Source: Kuschelorhynchus macadamiae
Taxonomy: Eukaryota > Arthropoda > Insecta > Coleoptera > Curculionidae
NCBI GenBank assembly: GCA_030620095.1
Contig: JAUTXW010000356.1
Span: 1,423,501-1,487,500 of the forward strand
DNA length: 64,000 bases
Direction of reading: 5' to 3'
Shown: positions 1-25,051 of the stretch, in pieces
How the letters are laid out: the number at the start of each line of letters is the position of its first letter
Position numbering within the stretch: the stretch's first letter is position 1
Position numbers and translations under genes: made by a program
The notes under the pieces: generated by a model
Databases searched by the model: none
What the model was told of the DNA's origin: nothing
Seen by the model: only the letters and a program-made list of their open reading frames with translations

Positions 1-290
1 ATGTCGCTGTGACAAAAACCTGTAATTTTGAAAAGATCAGGTCAAGTAACGGAGCAACTTTGGGAGCCGCGCTGGTTGGCTTCGAAAGCGGAAGTGCTTA
101 GAAAAAATTTACTAAAGATTTTTTGTTCACTTTATGTTATGAGTAAAACAAAAATACATGAAATATTATACTTTAAAATTAATTAGGTGAATGACTTAAT
201 TCGGGATCGAAATATTTTTAGGAATACATTTGCAATATTTCATTGCAGAAGGTACTACATATTAATTTTCCGAGGGGCATTATTTCACTG
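1..290. other. Unassigned flank
   Basis: No coding, RNA or repeat signal is recognised to the left of the first transposon. Confidence 0.4.
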
Positions 291-292
291 TA

Positions 293-919
293 CAGGGTGT
301 TCCAGCGAGGACTGAACAGGGACCTATTTTCGACCTTCCTTGTATTTTGGAAAAATTCAAAATAGCCAATCGATGTATTTTTTTTTGTAGAATCCAAAAA
401 TGTCATCGAAAAAATATATGAACCAGAAACAAAAGAGTTACGCTATGCATCAGGTGTTTTTTAAATGGAATGTATCGTTTTTTATACGATTTTTGGAAAG
501 AGTGATTTTTTTTATGTCCGTTCTGATTAAAAGATTTGATTTTGCGATAGCTGTTTATATTACATTTTAATGTTTTACAAACTAAAATTTTAGCTTCACC
601 TGTTTAAAATATACGATAGGTTGGTATAGGTGATCAAGGTAAAATGACGTTTGAATGCTTTGTCAATAAAAATTGACATTATTTTAATTATTGTCGAAGT
701 TTTCACCTAAAAAATATATATTTGACTCTGATCGAAATGAAATACTCTTTGGACGAGAGACTACAGATTGTTATGCTATTTTACAAGTGCCAAGAAAATG
801 CAAGAGAAGCAAGAAGAAGATTTATTGCAAATTTTCATAGAAATATATCCATCACTACAATTCTAAGGATAAAAAACCTATTTGAGGAAAATAAAACTTT
901 ACATGATAGAAAAAGAAAT
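293..919 (+). repeat. Left arm of foldback element
   Basis: Inverted copy of 1856-2479. Arm length is about 625 bp with scattered substitutions and a 5-bp indel near 820. Confidence 0.85.
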
Positions 920-940
920 TCAATAAAAAATAATTATTAA
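722..940 (+). pseudogene. Duplicated transposase N-terminus in left arm
   Basis: A 72-codon frame beginning near the sequence MKYSLDERLQIVMLFYK repeats the N-terminal helix-turn-helix region of the transposase encoded on the other strand. This copy keeps the reading frame through ARRRFIANFHRN, whereas the right-arm copy lacks five bases there. Homology with the gene stops after HDRKRN, where the arm ends, and a stop follows within a few codons. It is part of the inverted arm, not a separate gene. If translated it would give only a DNA-binding fragment, which could in principle act as a repressor; that is inference. Confidence 0.75.
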
Positions 941-957
941 ATAATAAAATAAAACTA

Positions 958-2035
958 CTAATAACATAAGTTTTGAATGTGACCGCCGTTTTTCTCGAAA
1001 CAACATCGATAACCCCTTTGTAGCCTTTCTAAACTTGCTGTTACAATATGATTTTCCTGGTTAAGGCGGTTTATTTCATCGACAATTTTTACCATGATCT
1101 CTTGAATATTTTTGTTTCGTTGTCTGTATACGACGTTCTTCAAATGGCCCCAAAGAAATGTATCCAAAACTGAGAGGTCGGGGCTATTGGGCGGCCAAGC
1201 ATATGTTCCATTTCGCCCTATCCATTCGTTATGGCGCCGATTTAAAAATTGAACCACATCATGCACGGCATGAGGAGGCGCCCCATCATGTTGCCAAATT
1301 AAATTCTGATATTCTGCCAATGGTAAGTCTTCCAAAAAATTTTCAATTTCGTTTTCTAAAAACTCATAATATCTGTGCCCATTTAAAGTCCCGTTAAAAA
1401 ATATTGGTCCCAAAATTTTATTGTTTTTTATCCCATACCAAACATGAATAGAATTCCTCCTTTGAAATTTAATAGTCTGGAACTTTTTTGGATTTTCAAC
1501 GGCCCAGTGGTGACTATTATGTCTGTTGAATACTCCCGATGTTGTGAAAGTAGCTTCGTCGGTCCACACAATATTTTTGAATAAATCAGGGTCTTCGTTT
1601 TCTTGCCGAATTACCATTTGAGAAACAAATTGGAAGCGAAGTTCTTTTTGTGCCGGTGTTAGGTGCTGAAGTGGAAGGATACGAAAAGGCCTAAATTTAT
1701 GAATTTTCAGAGTCCTGTGAACAGTCCCTCGGGTAACTCTTCTGCGCCTTACACCGCCACCGTACTGAACTTCCCGAACTGCATCCGAAATAGATTTGGT
1801 TGGATTAACTTGAAAATAATTTATAATGGCCTGGTCTCGATTTCTTCTTCTTTGTATATTTCTTTTTCTATCATGTAAAGTTTTATTTTCCTCAAATAGG
1901 TTTTTTATCCTTAGAATTGTATTGATGGATATATTTCTATGAAAATTTGCAATTTCTTCTTGCTTCTCTTGCATTTTCTTGGCACTTGTAAAATAGCATA
2001 ACAATCTGTAGTCTCTCGTCCAAAGAGTATTTCAT
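958..2035 (-). pseudogene. DD40D mariner-like transposase, frameshifted near its start
   Basis: Cut-and-paste DNA transposase. An in-frame block of about 330 residues carries the DDD triad: VWTDEATF, then WQHDGAPPH, then the second D of NSPDLSVLDTFLWG. Forty residues lie between the second and third aspartates by my count, one fewer than the DD41D relative at 55472. A WPPNSPDL block precedes the third D. The natural start is probably the ATG at 2035 (MKYSLDERL), but a 5-bp deletion around 1955, relative to the left-arm copy, throws the first ~25 residues out of frame, so the longest frame starts artificially at 2004. The catalytic domain has no stop. Apart from the lost N-terminal frame it looks well preserved. 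Confidence 0.85.
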
Positions 2036-2479
2036 TTCGATCAGAGTCAAATATATAATTTTTAGGTGAAAACTTCGACAATAATTAAAATAATGTCAAT
2101 TTTTATTGACAAAGCATTCAAACGTCATTTTACCTTGATCACCTATACCAACCTATCGTATATTTTAAACAGGTGAAGCTAAAATTTTAGTTTGTAAAAC
2201 ATTAAAATGTAATATAAACAGCTATCGCAAAATCAAATCTTTTAATCAGAACGGACATAAAAAAAATCACTCTTTCCAAAAATCGTATAAAAAACGATAC
2301 ATTCCATTTAAAAAACACCTGATGCATAGCGTAACTCTTTTGTTTCTGGTTCAAATATTTTTTCGATGATATTTTTGGATTCTACAAGAAAAAATACATC
2401 GATTGGCTATTTTGAATTTTTCCAAAATACAAGGAAGGTCGAAAATAGGTCCCTGTTCAGTCCTCGCTGGAGCACCCTG
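1856..2479 (-). repeat. Right arm of foldback element
   Basis: Inverted copy of 293-919. It contains the leader and first codons of the transposase gene. Confidence 0.85.
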
Positions 2480-2481
2480 TA

Positions 2482-2764
2482 CATAGCCGGAAATGTTGCA
2501 GTTGCATTATTTTATTACAGATGGCATTAATAGTCTGTAATTCTCCGAATATATTTTAGTATGTGCCAGGCCAATTAGGTTGCGATATTTGCGCGGCTAA
2601 TTTCTCAGAACAAACCCGTTTGAGGTTTATGTATGCGATTTTTTAAAGTTTCATCTTTCAAATCGTGACCATTGTTTCCTAATTAGGGTTTTACTTTTTA
2701 TCAAAATGTCTAAACCTCAGGCCATATCTGTAAAGAGAAAAAGTAGTGTAACATGGGACTTTTT
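2482..2764. other. Unassigned spacer
   Basis: Sequence between the foldback element and the satellite array. Nothing recognised. Confidence 0.4.
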
Positions 2765-4745
2765 TATCGCTTTAAACTTTAAAGAGTAAAGTATCTTTGA
2801 ACTTTGACAGAGGATCAGTGGTCCTCCTGGCAGGAAGTACTATCGATGGTTAGAACTTGTGCAAATTTTGACTGACCTATAGCTATTTGTCTAGTACCTG
2901 GCAACTTTTTGTAAAAATGTTAAAGAGTAAAGTACTTTTTTGAACACTGAGAAAGGATCGGTGGTCCACCTGGCAGAAAGTACTATCGATAGTTAGTACT
3001 TGTGCAAATTTTGACAGACCTACAGCTATTTGTCTAGTACCTGGAAACTTTTTTGTAAAAATGTTAAAGAGTAAAGTACTTTTTTAAACATTGACAGAGG
3101 ATTTGTGGTCCACATGGCAGAAAGTACTATCGATGGTTAGTACTTGTGCAAATTTTGACTAGCCTACAGCTATTTGTCTAGTACCTGGTAACTTTTTTGT
3201 AAAAATGTTCAAGAGTAAAGTACCTTTTCCAACATTGACAGAGGATTTGTAGTCCACCTGTCAAAAAGTACTATCGATGGTTAGTACTTGTGCAAATTTT
3301 GACTGACCTGCAGCTATTTGTCTAGTACCTGGCAACTTTTTTGTGAAAATGTTCAAAAGTAAAGTACCTTTTTAAACATTTCCAGAGAATTTGTAGTCCA
3401 CCTGGCAAAAAGTACTATCAATGGTTAGTACTTGTGCAAATTTTTACTGACCTGCAGCTATTTGTCTAGTACCTGGCAACTTTTTTGTGAAAATGTTCAA
3501 AAGTAAAGTACCTTTTTAAACATTTCCAGAGAATTTGTAGTCCACCTGGCAAAAAGTACTATCAATGGTTAGTACTTGTGCAAATTTTGACTAACCTGCA
3601 GCTATTTGTCTAGTACCTGGCAACTTTTTTGTAAAAATGTTCAAGAGTAAAGTACCTTTTTAAACATTTCCAGAGAATTTGTAGTCTACCTGGCAGAAAG
3701 TACTATCGATGGTTAGTTCTTGTGCAAATTTTTACTGACCTGCAGCCATTTGTCTAGTACCTGGCAACTTTTTTGTAAAAATGTTCAAGAGTAAAGTACC
3801 TTTTTAAACATTTCCAGAGAATTTGTAGTCCACCTGGCAAAAAGTACTATCAATGGTTAGTACTTGTGCAAATTTTGACTAACCTGCAGCTATTTGTCTA
3901 GTACCTGGCAACTTTTTTGTAAAAATGTTCAAGAGTAAAGTACCTTTTTAAACATTTCCAGAGAATTTGTAGTCTACCTGGCAGAAAGTACTATCGATGG
4001 TTAGTTCTTGTGCAAATTTTTACTGACCTGCAGCCATTTGTCTAGTACCTGGCAACTTTTTTGTAAAAATGTTCAAGAGTAAATTACCTTTTTAAACACT
4101 GACAGAGAATTTGTGATCCACCTGGCAGAAAGTACTATCGATTGTTAGTACTTGTGCAAATGTTTACTGACCTGCAGCTATTTGTCTAGTACCTGGCAAC
4201 TTTTTTGTAAAAATGTTCAAGAGTAAAGTACCTTTCTAAACATTGACAGAGGATTTGTGGCCCACCTGGCAGAAAGTACTATCGATGGTTAGTACTTGTG
4301 CAAATTTTGACTGACCTGCAGCTATTTGTCTAGTACCTGGCAACTTTTTTGTAAAAACGTTCAAGAGTAAAGTACCTTTTTAAACATTGGCAGAAGATTT
4401 GTGGTCCACCTGGCAGAAAGTACTATTGATGGTTAGTACTTGTGCAAATTTTGACTGACCTACAGCTATTTGTCTAGTACCTGGCAACTTTTTTGTAAAA
4501 ATGTTCAAGAGTAAAGTACCTTTTTAAACATTGACAGAGGAATTGTGGTCCACCTGGCAGAAAGTACTATCGATGGTTAGTACTTGTGCAAATTTTGACT
4601 GACCTAAAAATGTTCAAGAGTAAAGTACCTTTTTGAACATTGACAGAGGATCGGTGGTCCACCTGGCAGAAAGTACTATCGATGGTTAGAACCTCTACAA
4701 ATTTTGACTCACCCATAGCTGCGTTCCTAGTACCTGGCAATTATT
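2765..4745. repeat. Satellite array, ~144-bp monomer, ~13-14 units
   Basis: The block TTGTCTAGTACCTGGCAAC recurs about every 144-145 bp (near 2888, 3032, 3176, 3321, 3465, 3610, 3754, 3899, 4043, 4187, 4331, 4475), and a diverged copy closes the array near 4730. Each unit also has the near-palindrome AAGTACTA-TCGATGGT-TAGTACTT and the block CACCTGGCAGAAAGTACTAT. Variant pairs recur at about 289 bp (CAATGGTTAGTACTTGTGC at ~3562 and ~3851; TTACTGACCTGCAGCCATT at ~3730 and ~4021), so dimeric higher-order units exist in the middle. One unit near 4600 is shortened. The first and last units are the most diverged, as expected if exchange homogenises the centre. No coding frame runs through it. Confidence 0.95.
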
Positions 4746-5587
4746 CATTTTAGATCAGCAAATTAGACACACTCCTTTTTTAATGATCTTAATAACTCAT
4801 ACATACAATACTTTTCAATAGTATCGGGACTGACTTGAGCTCTTTTTATTATTTCACAGTCTTACTGTCAACTCTCTGATGATTCAAAAAACTATAAACC
4901 ACCTTCAAAACTTCAAAAATTTATTTAAATAAATTTTAATTGTCTGTTGTCCGTGCCACATAATGGAAAACCCCATTATGCAGCTGTTATCAAGCCTTCA
5001 GACAAAATACTTTCTTCTCTCTATGAAAAAACGTAGATTTCGGTATGCCTTACTTCACCGCAGCTCCTCGTACCTAACCTAACCTAAACGGTAATTGCCC
5101 GAGTGATGCCAAAATCCATTCTAAATATATACTATTTGCCTCGAACTGAAAAGATATGCATCAGATAGAAAACAGGAATTCCGAGAAAGTTTTTTATTTT
5201 TTACTTCTTTAACGATTTTTTCCACATCTGCAGCATTGTTATTATTGAAGTTTGAAGTTATATGGATATATTTGGATTGACTGGATTTACTACCTTCTTC
5301 AGGGCGCTGTGAAAGAGGAAATTAACACTTACAGGGTCTGTTAAAAACAGGAAAGAGCAAAGGGCTCAAAATATTTAGGCTATTTTATACATAATACCTT
5401 TAAATGAGGTTTCCTTTTTTCCAGATAAAACATAGATGTTTACACAACATAGCGGAGTGACAATGATACAACACAGCAAGACATATAGGGCAGGAACAAG
5501 CATAAAATAACAGGCACGTATATACAACCAAAATACCTAAATTCTAAGATAGGCATCAGATAAAAAGCAGGAATTCCAAGAAACTTT
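4746..5587. other. Spacer with a short direct repeat
   Basis: No gene recognised. A ~48-bp direct repeat (AAGATATGCATCAGATAGAA at ~5152 and its variant at ~5551, both running into CAGGAATTCC) lies just downstream of the GIY-YIG remnant in that remnant's orientation. It could be a terminal repeat of the same retroelement; that is inference. Confidence 0.4.
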
Positions 5588-5920
5588 ATTTTATGTGGTC
5601 AATAATTTTAAAATAAGCTGAATTTAGATGTTCTACATCAGATCTTTTATTAACTGCTGTTTTTGATTCCTCTCTTATACATATCATCTCTTGTATAAGA
5701 CGTTTCTTGTAATTCAGTTTTTTTCCTATGATTTTAGTAGTCCCAAAATTAAAATTATGACCAGTATCAATTCTATGATCTACAAGGACTGTAGGGTTCC
5801 GTTTGAGTGCGTAATTTTTACAATTGTTACTGTGTTTATATAGACGCCTCGGATATCTACTAGTCTGTCCAACATAACATTTGGTACAGTTATTACATGG
5901 AATCTTATAAACAACGTTTG
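5588..5920 (-). pseudogene. GIY-YIG nuclease tail of a retroelement
   Basis: Read on the minus strand this gives the pattern YKIPCNNCTKCYVGQTSR followed by a spaced RLYKH and DTGHNFNF, then a tail with TAVNKRSDVEHLNSAYF and a stop at 5588. The CxxC-x3-YVGQT pattern is the start of the GIY-YIG endonuclease domain of Penelope-like elements and related retroelements. Sequence up to about 6214 may be more of the same element, but stops interrupt it. The NKRSD-x2-NL type of tail also occurs at 56820-57064, so both may be one subfamily, distinct from the copy at 44459. Confidence 0.65.
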
Positions 5921-6259
5921 ACTACAGTTCATGTTCAGTTTTGGATTTTTAGTTTGGAGAAGTGCTTCTTTAAATTATTTTCATTTCTGAGGGCAATTCT
6001 ACATTTTTTTGTGATAGCATTAGTTTGAATCTTTGAGAAATGTCCTTGATGTAAAGAAGCTTGTAATAAGAGTATTCTGGTCTGTTCTTTGTTCTATAGT
6101 ATTATTTTGGGTGTAGAGGATTTTTTTAATTAGTGAAAGGTTGACCCTTAATGGAGTGCAAAAGAGTGAAATGTGTACCATTAAAGATAAAATATTCAAA
6201 TTTGGCATGGACATTCTTTTTGCTATATAGGTGCTCGATAAAAAAATAAATTAAAACTG

Positions 6260-7208
6260 GCCCCCTAGGTAGCTAAAAAGGGTTGACATTTGTTTTTACT
6301 TTTTCCAATATACCTTCAACAAAATGAGAATTAGAACCAAAAATAATTTTCTACGAACAGATTTCTAGATTTTTTAAAATTCCAGCCTTAAGGGGTAAAA
6401 AGCGAAATAATTGGGAAACTTCTTTTACAGTGGTTTTCAAACATAATTATCTAAAATTATCAAAAGTTATATAAAATTTAAGGCATATTTTAAAATTATA
6501 TTTTAGTATATTGACCTTTCTAAAAAATATTTTCATATGTTTTATCTCAAAACATCAAATTAGTAACCATCTTGGTTATTATAAAACTTATTACTGGAAA
6601 AGTTATTTTCCGATTAATAACATCATGTGAAAATCATTGTTAAAACTATAACCAAATATAAAAGAAAGCTGTTCTCTGTTTTAATACCTTTTTTTATTCC
6701 AATTTAATACTTTTGATAAGTTTTACACTTTCAATTGCCTTTAAATACTGTTAAATAACTTTTTCAATAATTTTAATCCTATTTGATAGTTAATACTTTT
6801 AAAAACTGATTTAGTTGAAGAAATACTGTGAAAATTGTATAAAGACAATTTACCCCTTTTCATAACTTCAAGAGTGAAATTTCAAAAAATCCAGAAATTA
6901 ATTTTCAGATAATTATTTTTGGAAGCCAACAAAGAAAGAATTGTTTCAAAAACTTATTTAATTAAAGAAATATTGTACAAAAAGTAAAAACATATTTCAA
7001 CTCTTCTCGCCCTTCTAGGGTTGTACGAGGGAAGTTATGGGTAAAGGCGAATTTACTGATTTTTATTAATTATTATGTAATTTTTCAGATACTATTTGGC
7101 AAAAACACAACAATATTCTTTAAGAAATATTACAACAAATACTTTTTTAAAAGTGTTATAAGAGATTTTAACTATTAATAAAAAAGTGAAAGTTATATTT
7201 TTACTTAC
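6260..7208. other. Probable myosin intron or unassigned AT-rich DNA
   Basis: This lies downstream of the last myosin exon found. I looked for the next motor exon (the conserved GVLDIYGFE region) in 4746-7208 and 1-2700 on the minus strand and did not find it. Long A/T runs only. Confidence 0.4.
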
Positions 7209-22296
<15,088 letters not shown>

Positions 22297-22413
22297 CTAA
22301 AAACACTTTTTAACTAACATCAACAAATCAAATATTTTTTTGTCTATAATATTTCAAATTAACTTAATTAATTAAAAATAATTTAACATATATATATTAC
22401 TAACCCTTCTGGG

Positions 22414-22436
22414 AATGCCGCCTCCTTGGCGGCATT
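22414..22436. other. Perfect 9-bp stem, 5-base loop hairpin
   Basis: AATGCCGCC-TCCTT-GGCGGCATT, GC-rich in AT-rich surroundings, ~120 bp 5' of the first coding myosin exon. Function unknown. Confidence 0.6.
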
Positions 22437-23087
22437 TAGCTTCGCAACTGTTTTTCAGTGTGCCCCACAAATCAACAAAACCCAAGGAATGAAGCGAAAA
22501 TCACTGAATAAATGTAAATTGAGGATTGTGACAACAAAAAAAGGCTGTTTCATTATAAGGTCCGAACAGTTAGATGACCTAATTTTCAGGGAAATTGTTT
22601 AGATTTTCTTGTTTCTCTTTGAAAATCGAACATTTCCGAAACTTGTCATAATCATATGTGACTGTCAGTGTCAATGGCAACAATGACGTCTCTGTTCTCT
22701 TTTATATATGGCTTCTATTACCTAACAACTGTTATTCTTCTTCTACTTTCATACGACCTCTTGCTTTTCAGCATCGCACAGACGGGCAAAATTTCAAAAA
22801 GCTGGCCAGAACCCCAATTCGGGAAGATTGCCATTTCACACTTTTACGCGTCTAGGGGCTTTAATAGATCATTGGGCTTTTTAAAATTAGAAATTTCGTA
22901 GATGGCGCTCTTCGTTGAATACCATTGACATATTATACTAGGAGGATGGACTGGGCCAACTGCCCAATAATCAATGACTTCGGAGTGGGAGAGAGAAATG
23001 TTGAGAGAGATAGCGCGAGTCGTGGCAAAAAATCTTTCGTTTGCCCGCCAAATCACTTGTTGTTTGTGTTATTCGTGCTTTTGCATG

Positions 23088-23293
23088 AGTTAACTAACAC
23101 GACCGACGGTTTCCCTTTTTAAAAACTTTATTTTACAAAAAAATTTCTATATTAAAAGTACAAATTTATAAGTTATAAAAATGGATGCTTCTAACTGACT
23201 GGCCCGGTTCCGCTGAAGCGTAATATTATAACAGCCTCGTTGACATAGGATCCGCTGGCTCAGCAGTTCTTGGGGATGGAACGTGACATAACT
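23088..23293 (-). repeat. Errantivirus 3' LTR
   Basis: 206 bp. On the minus strand it holds an AATAAA signal (around 23126-23132). Differs from the 5' LTR only at 23130. Confidence 0.95.
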
Positions 23294-23304
23294 CCTCCCT
23301 CCTC
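23294..23304 (-). other. Polypurine tract
   Basis: GAGGAGGGAGG on the minus strand, directly before the 3' LTR; primes plus-strand DNA synthesis. Confidence 0.85.
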
Positions 23305-23308
23305 AGAC

Positions 23309-24995
23309 TTAACTACACCTGGTATGGGGTAGTTCAATTGGTGGGCGGCTAGCTTCTGGCTGGGTGGTTGTCTTCTTGAAGAACTTTCTTTGAACCATCA
23401 CTTTGCACAATGCATAGCCGCATAGTATAATTAAAATAATGTAAATTATAATTGTCCATAAGCTGGGTAATTTTGAGATTTTGTCAAAAATAATTCGTGG
23501 TTGGTTTTTTGAAATCTTGTTCTTTAGTGCATGTAATTCATCTAGCTTAATTTTTTGCAAGTGAATGCTTAAGTTCAGTAGTGGTAGGTATGGCTGCGTT
23601 TTTTCAAAATCAGGAAAGATTATTGGCTGTTTCCCGAATTTGGTTGGACTCTCGTCGTTGATTAATGATATTCCATCAAATTTGGCTCGGCAACCGGTCG
23701 GCAGAGTAACTAGGTAACTTCCGTGTAACTTCTGGTGTTCTTCTTCCTGGGAACATTTTATGTCGATGGCTGTACTTTTAGGAACAATGAGTAACCATTT
23801 ATTAGAAGTATCTAGTTGGTTTGCGACTGGTCGTGTTACAGTGACGTCAACTTGTTTACATGTGGAGGTGCTTGTACTGGGCTGTAACAGCTGAACTTCA
23901 CAGGGGCTCCATTGGTCTATTTCTTTCAATTCTTCATTTTCGCAGATAAACAGATTGGGCTGTATTTCTTGGCATGGTGTTCCTCGATGAGAGTAGTGTA
24001 ATTGATTTTTAATTAAATATTTATCATGCGGTATGACAACCTTAAACAGACTCTGGTGCGCCACTGGTACAGAATATAAATGATAATATTCAAAATTGTA
24101 AGGAGCAATTATTGGTACCTTTAATAGGTACGTTATTTTGTTATTTAGTATAAAACAGTTAATTTCAATTAGTTTTTCATAGTGGAAAATATTTTCTAGA
24201 TCAGTGGGTAAAGGTAATCTATTGAAACCTACTATTTTTCCAACTTTCGTAATTTCTTTTGACAGATCGGTTAATTTTATTATACTTGGATGAATAATTT
24301 TTAATTTAGAAAATGCTATCGAGTTTTCAATATCCTGTAGGATTAGATCTATGATTTCATACAAATTGATAATTTGGTTTAGAATATCTTTAATAAAGTG
24401 CATGTTTTCCCTATATGTAGTTTTTTGCACGATTATGCTAATTTGATTTATTCTATTTTCGATAAGATTTTCATTTTGGCCTATTTGTTGAATAGTAGTG
24501 TTAAATTTGTCGATGACGCTTGAGGAAATTGAGTTTTGGTCTCGAATGTTTTCCGCCAATTTACTTTGATTTTCTTCTAACTCTTTTATTAGTTTTTCAT
24601 AATGTTCGCCATCGGCTGCATCTAAATTTCCTGTCACTACTTTGAAAACAGAGCCTACTATATTTACTAAGCCTCTTTTATTTCGTTGAGGATGAGGTAT
24701 AATTTCTTTTAATTTGTTTTCTACCCTATCTTGTGTAATTTTTAATATTTTTAAATAATTAGTCGACTCAGCATAATATTCCTTGTGAGTAATTAAGGAG
24801 TTGGTTATGTTTTGTGATTTATAATGTAATTTGTTAATTTGTACTATAATGGGATTTAAATCATAATAGTGTATAAGTGTGAAGGTGTATTCTTTAAGTT
24901 TTGCTTGTCCTAGTTTTAACGGCAAAATTCCTGGGTTGTCGTCTAGCTGTCTGATCGTGACTTTATCTCCGTCTCCGATAACGGCCCCGACAAGG
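23309..24995 (-). CDS. env: Errantivirus envelope protein (F-type fusion glycoprotein)
   Basis: Membrane glycoprotein of gypsy-type viruses, related to baculovirus F proteins. The open frame has no ATG near its start. It opens just after a CAG acceptor (exon from 24995), as expected for errantivirus env made from a spliced RNA whose start codon comes from the 5' leader exon. Visible parts: a basic furin-type site RNKR near residue 81-84 of the 538-codon block; a following hydrophobic GLVNIVGSVF stretch (fusion peptide position); a long helical middle; a hydrophobic C-terminal anchor (WTIIIYIILIILCGYALC); and a short cytoplasmic tail. No internal stop. Confidence 0.9.
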
Positions 24996-24997
24996 CT
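24996..24997 (-). other. Splice acceptor for env RNA
   Basis: ATATTTCAG on the minus strand, followed by an open frame that joins env without a stop. Confidence 0.65.
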
Positions 24998-25051
24998 GAA
25001 ATATAATATTTATATTTTAGTCAAAGTTGTACGTTTGTCTAAGTGGGCGTT

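Larger units (their letters stand above)
293..2479 (-). mobile_element. Mariner-type foldback element with ~625-bp inverted arms
   Basis: The element starts CAGGGTGTTCCAGCGAGG and ends with the inverted equivalent (..GGAGCACCCTG). It is flanked by TA on both sides (291-292, 2480-2481), the target duplication of Tc1/mariner elements. The inverted arms are far longer than usual, about 293-919 and 1856-2479, and include the first ~65 codons of the transposase gene, so this coding stretch is present twice, once per arm. The single long transposase reading frame lies on the minus strand. Family: insect mariner-like elements with a DUF4817-type N-terminal helix-turn-helix. The right-arm copy of the gene start is frameshifted, so the element is probably not autonomous. 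Confidence 0.9.

Noticed and set aside
1158..1878. Plus-strand frames within the first mariner
   Set aside because: Antisense to the transposase; no start context or motifs.
2765..4745. CRISPR-like array
   Set aside because: Whole 144-bp units repeat without unique spacers; this is satellite DNA in a eukaryote.
4870..4895. Second hammerhead core (CTCTGATGATTC)
   Set aside because: No stem II, GAAA core or cleavage site follows.
24925..24995. Env start at 24925
   Set aside because: The codon is TTG and the frame stays open to a splice acceptor at 24996; the start codon probably comes from a leader exon.
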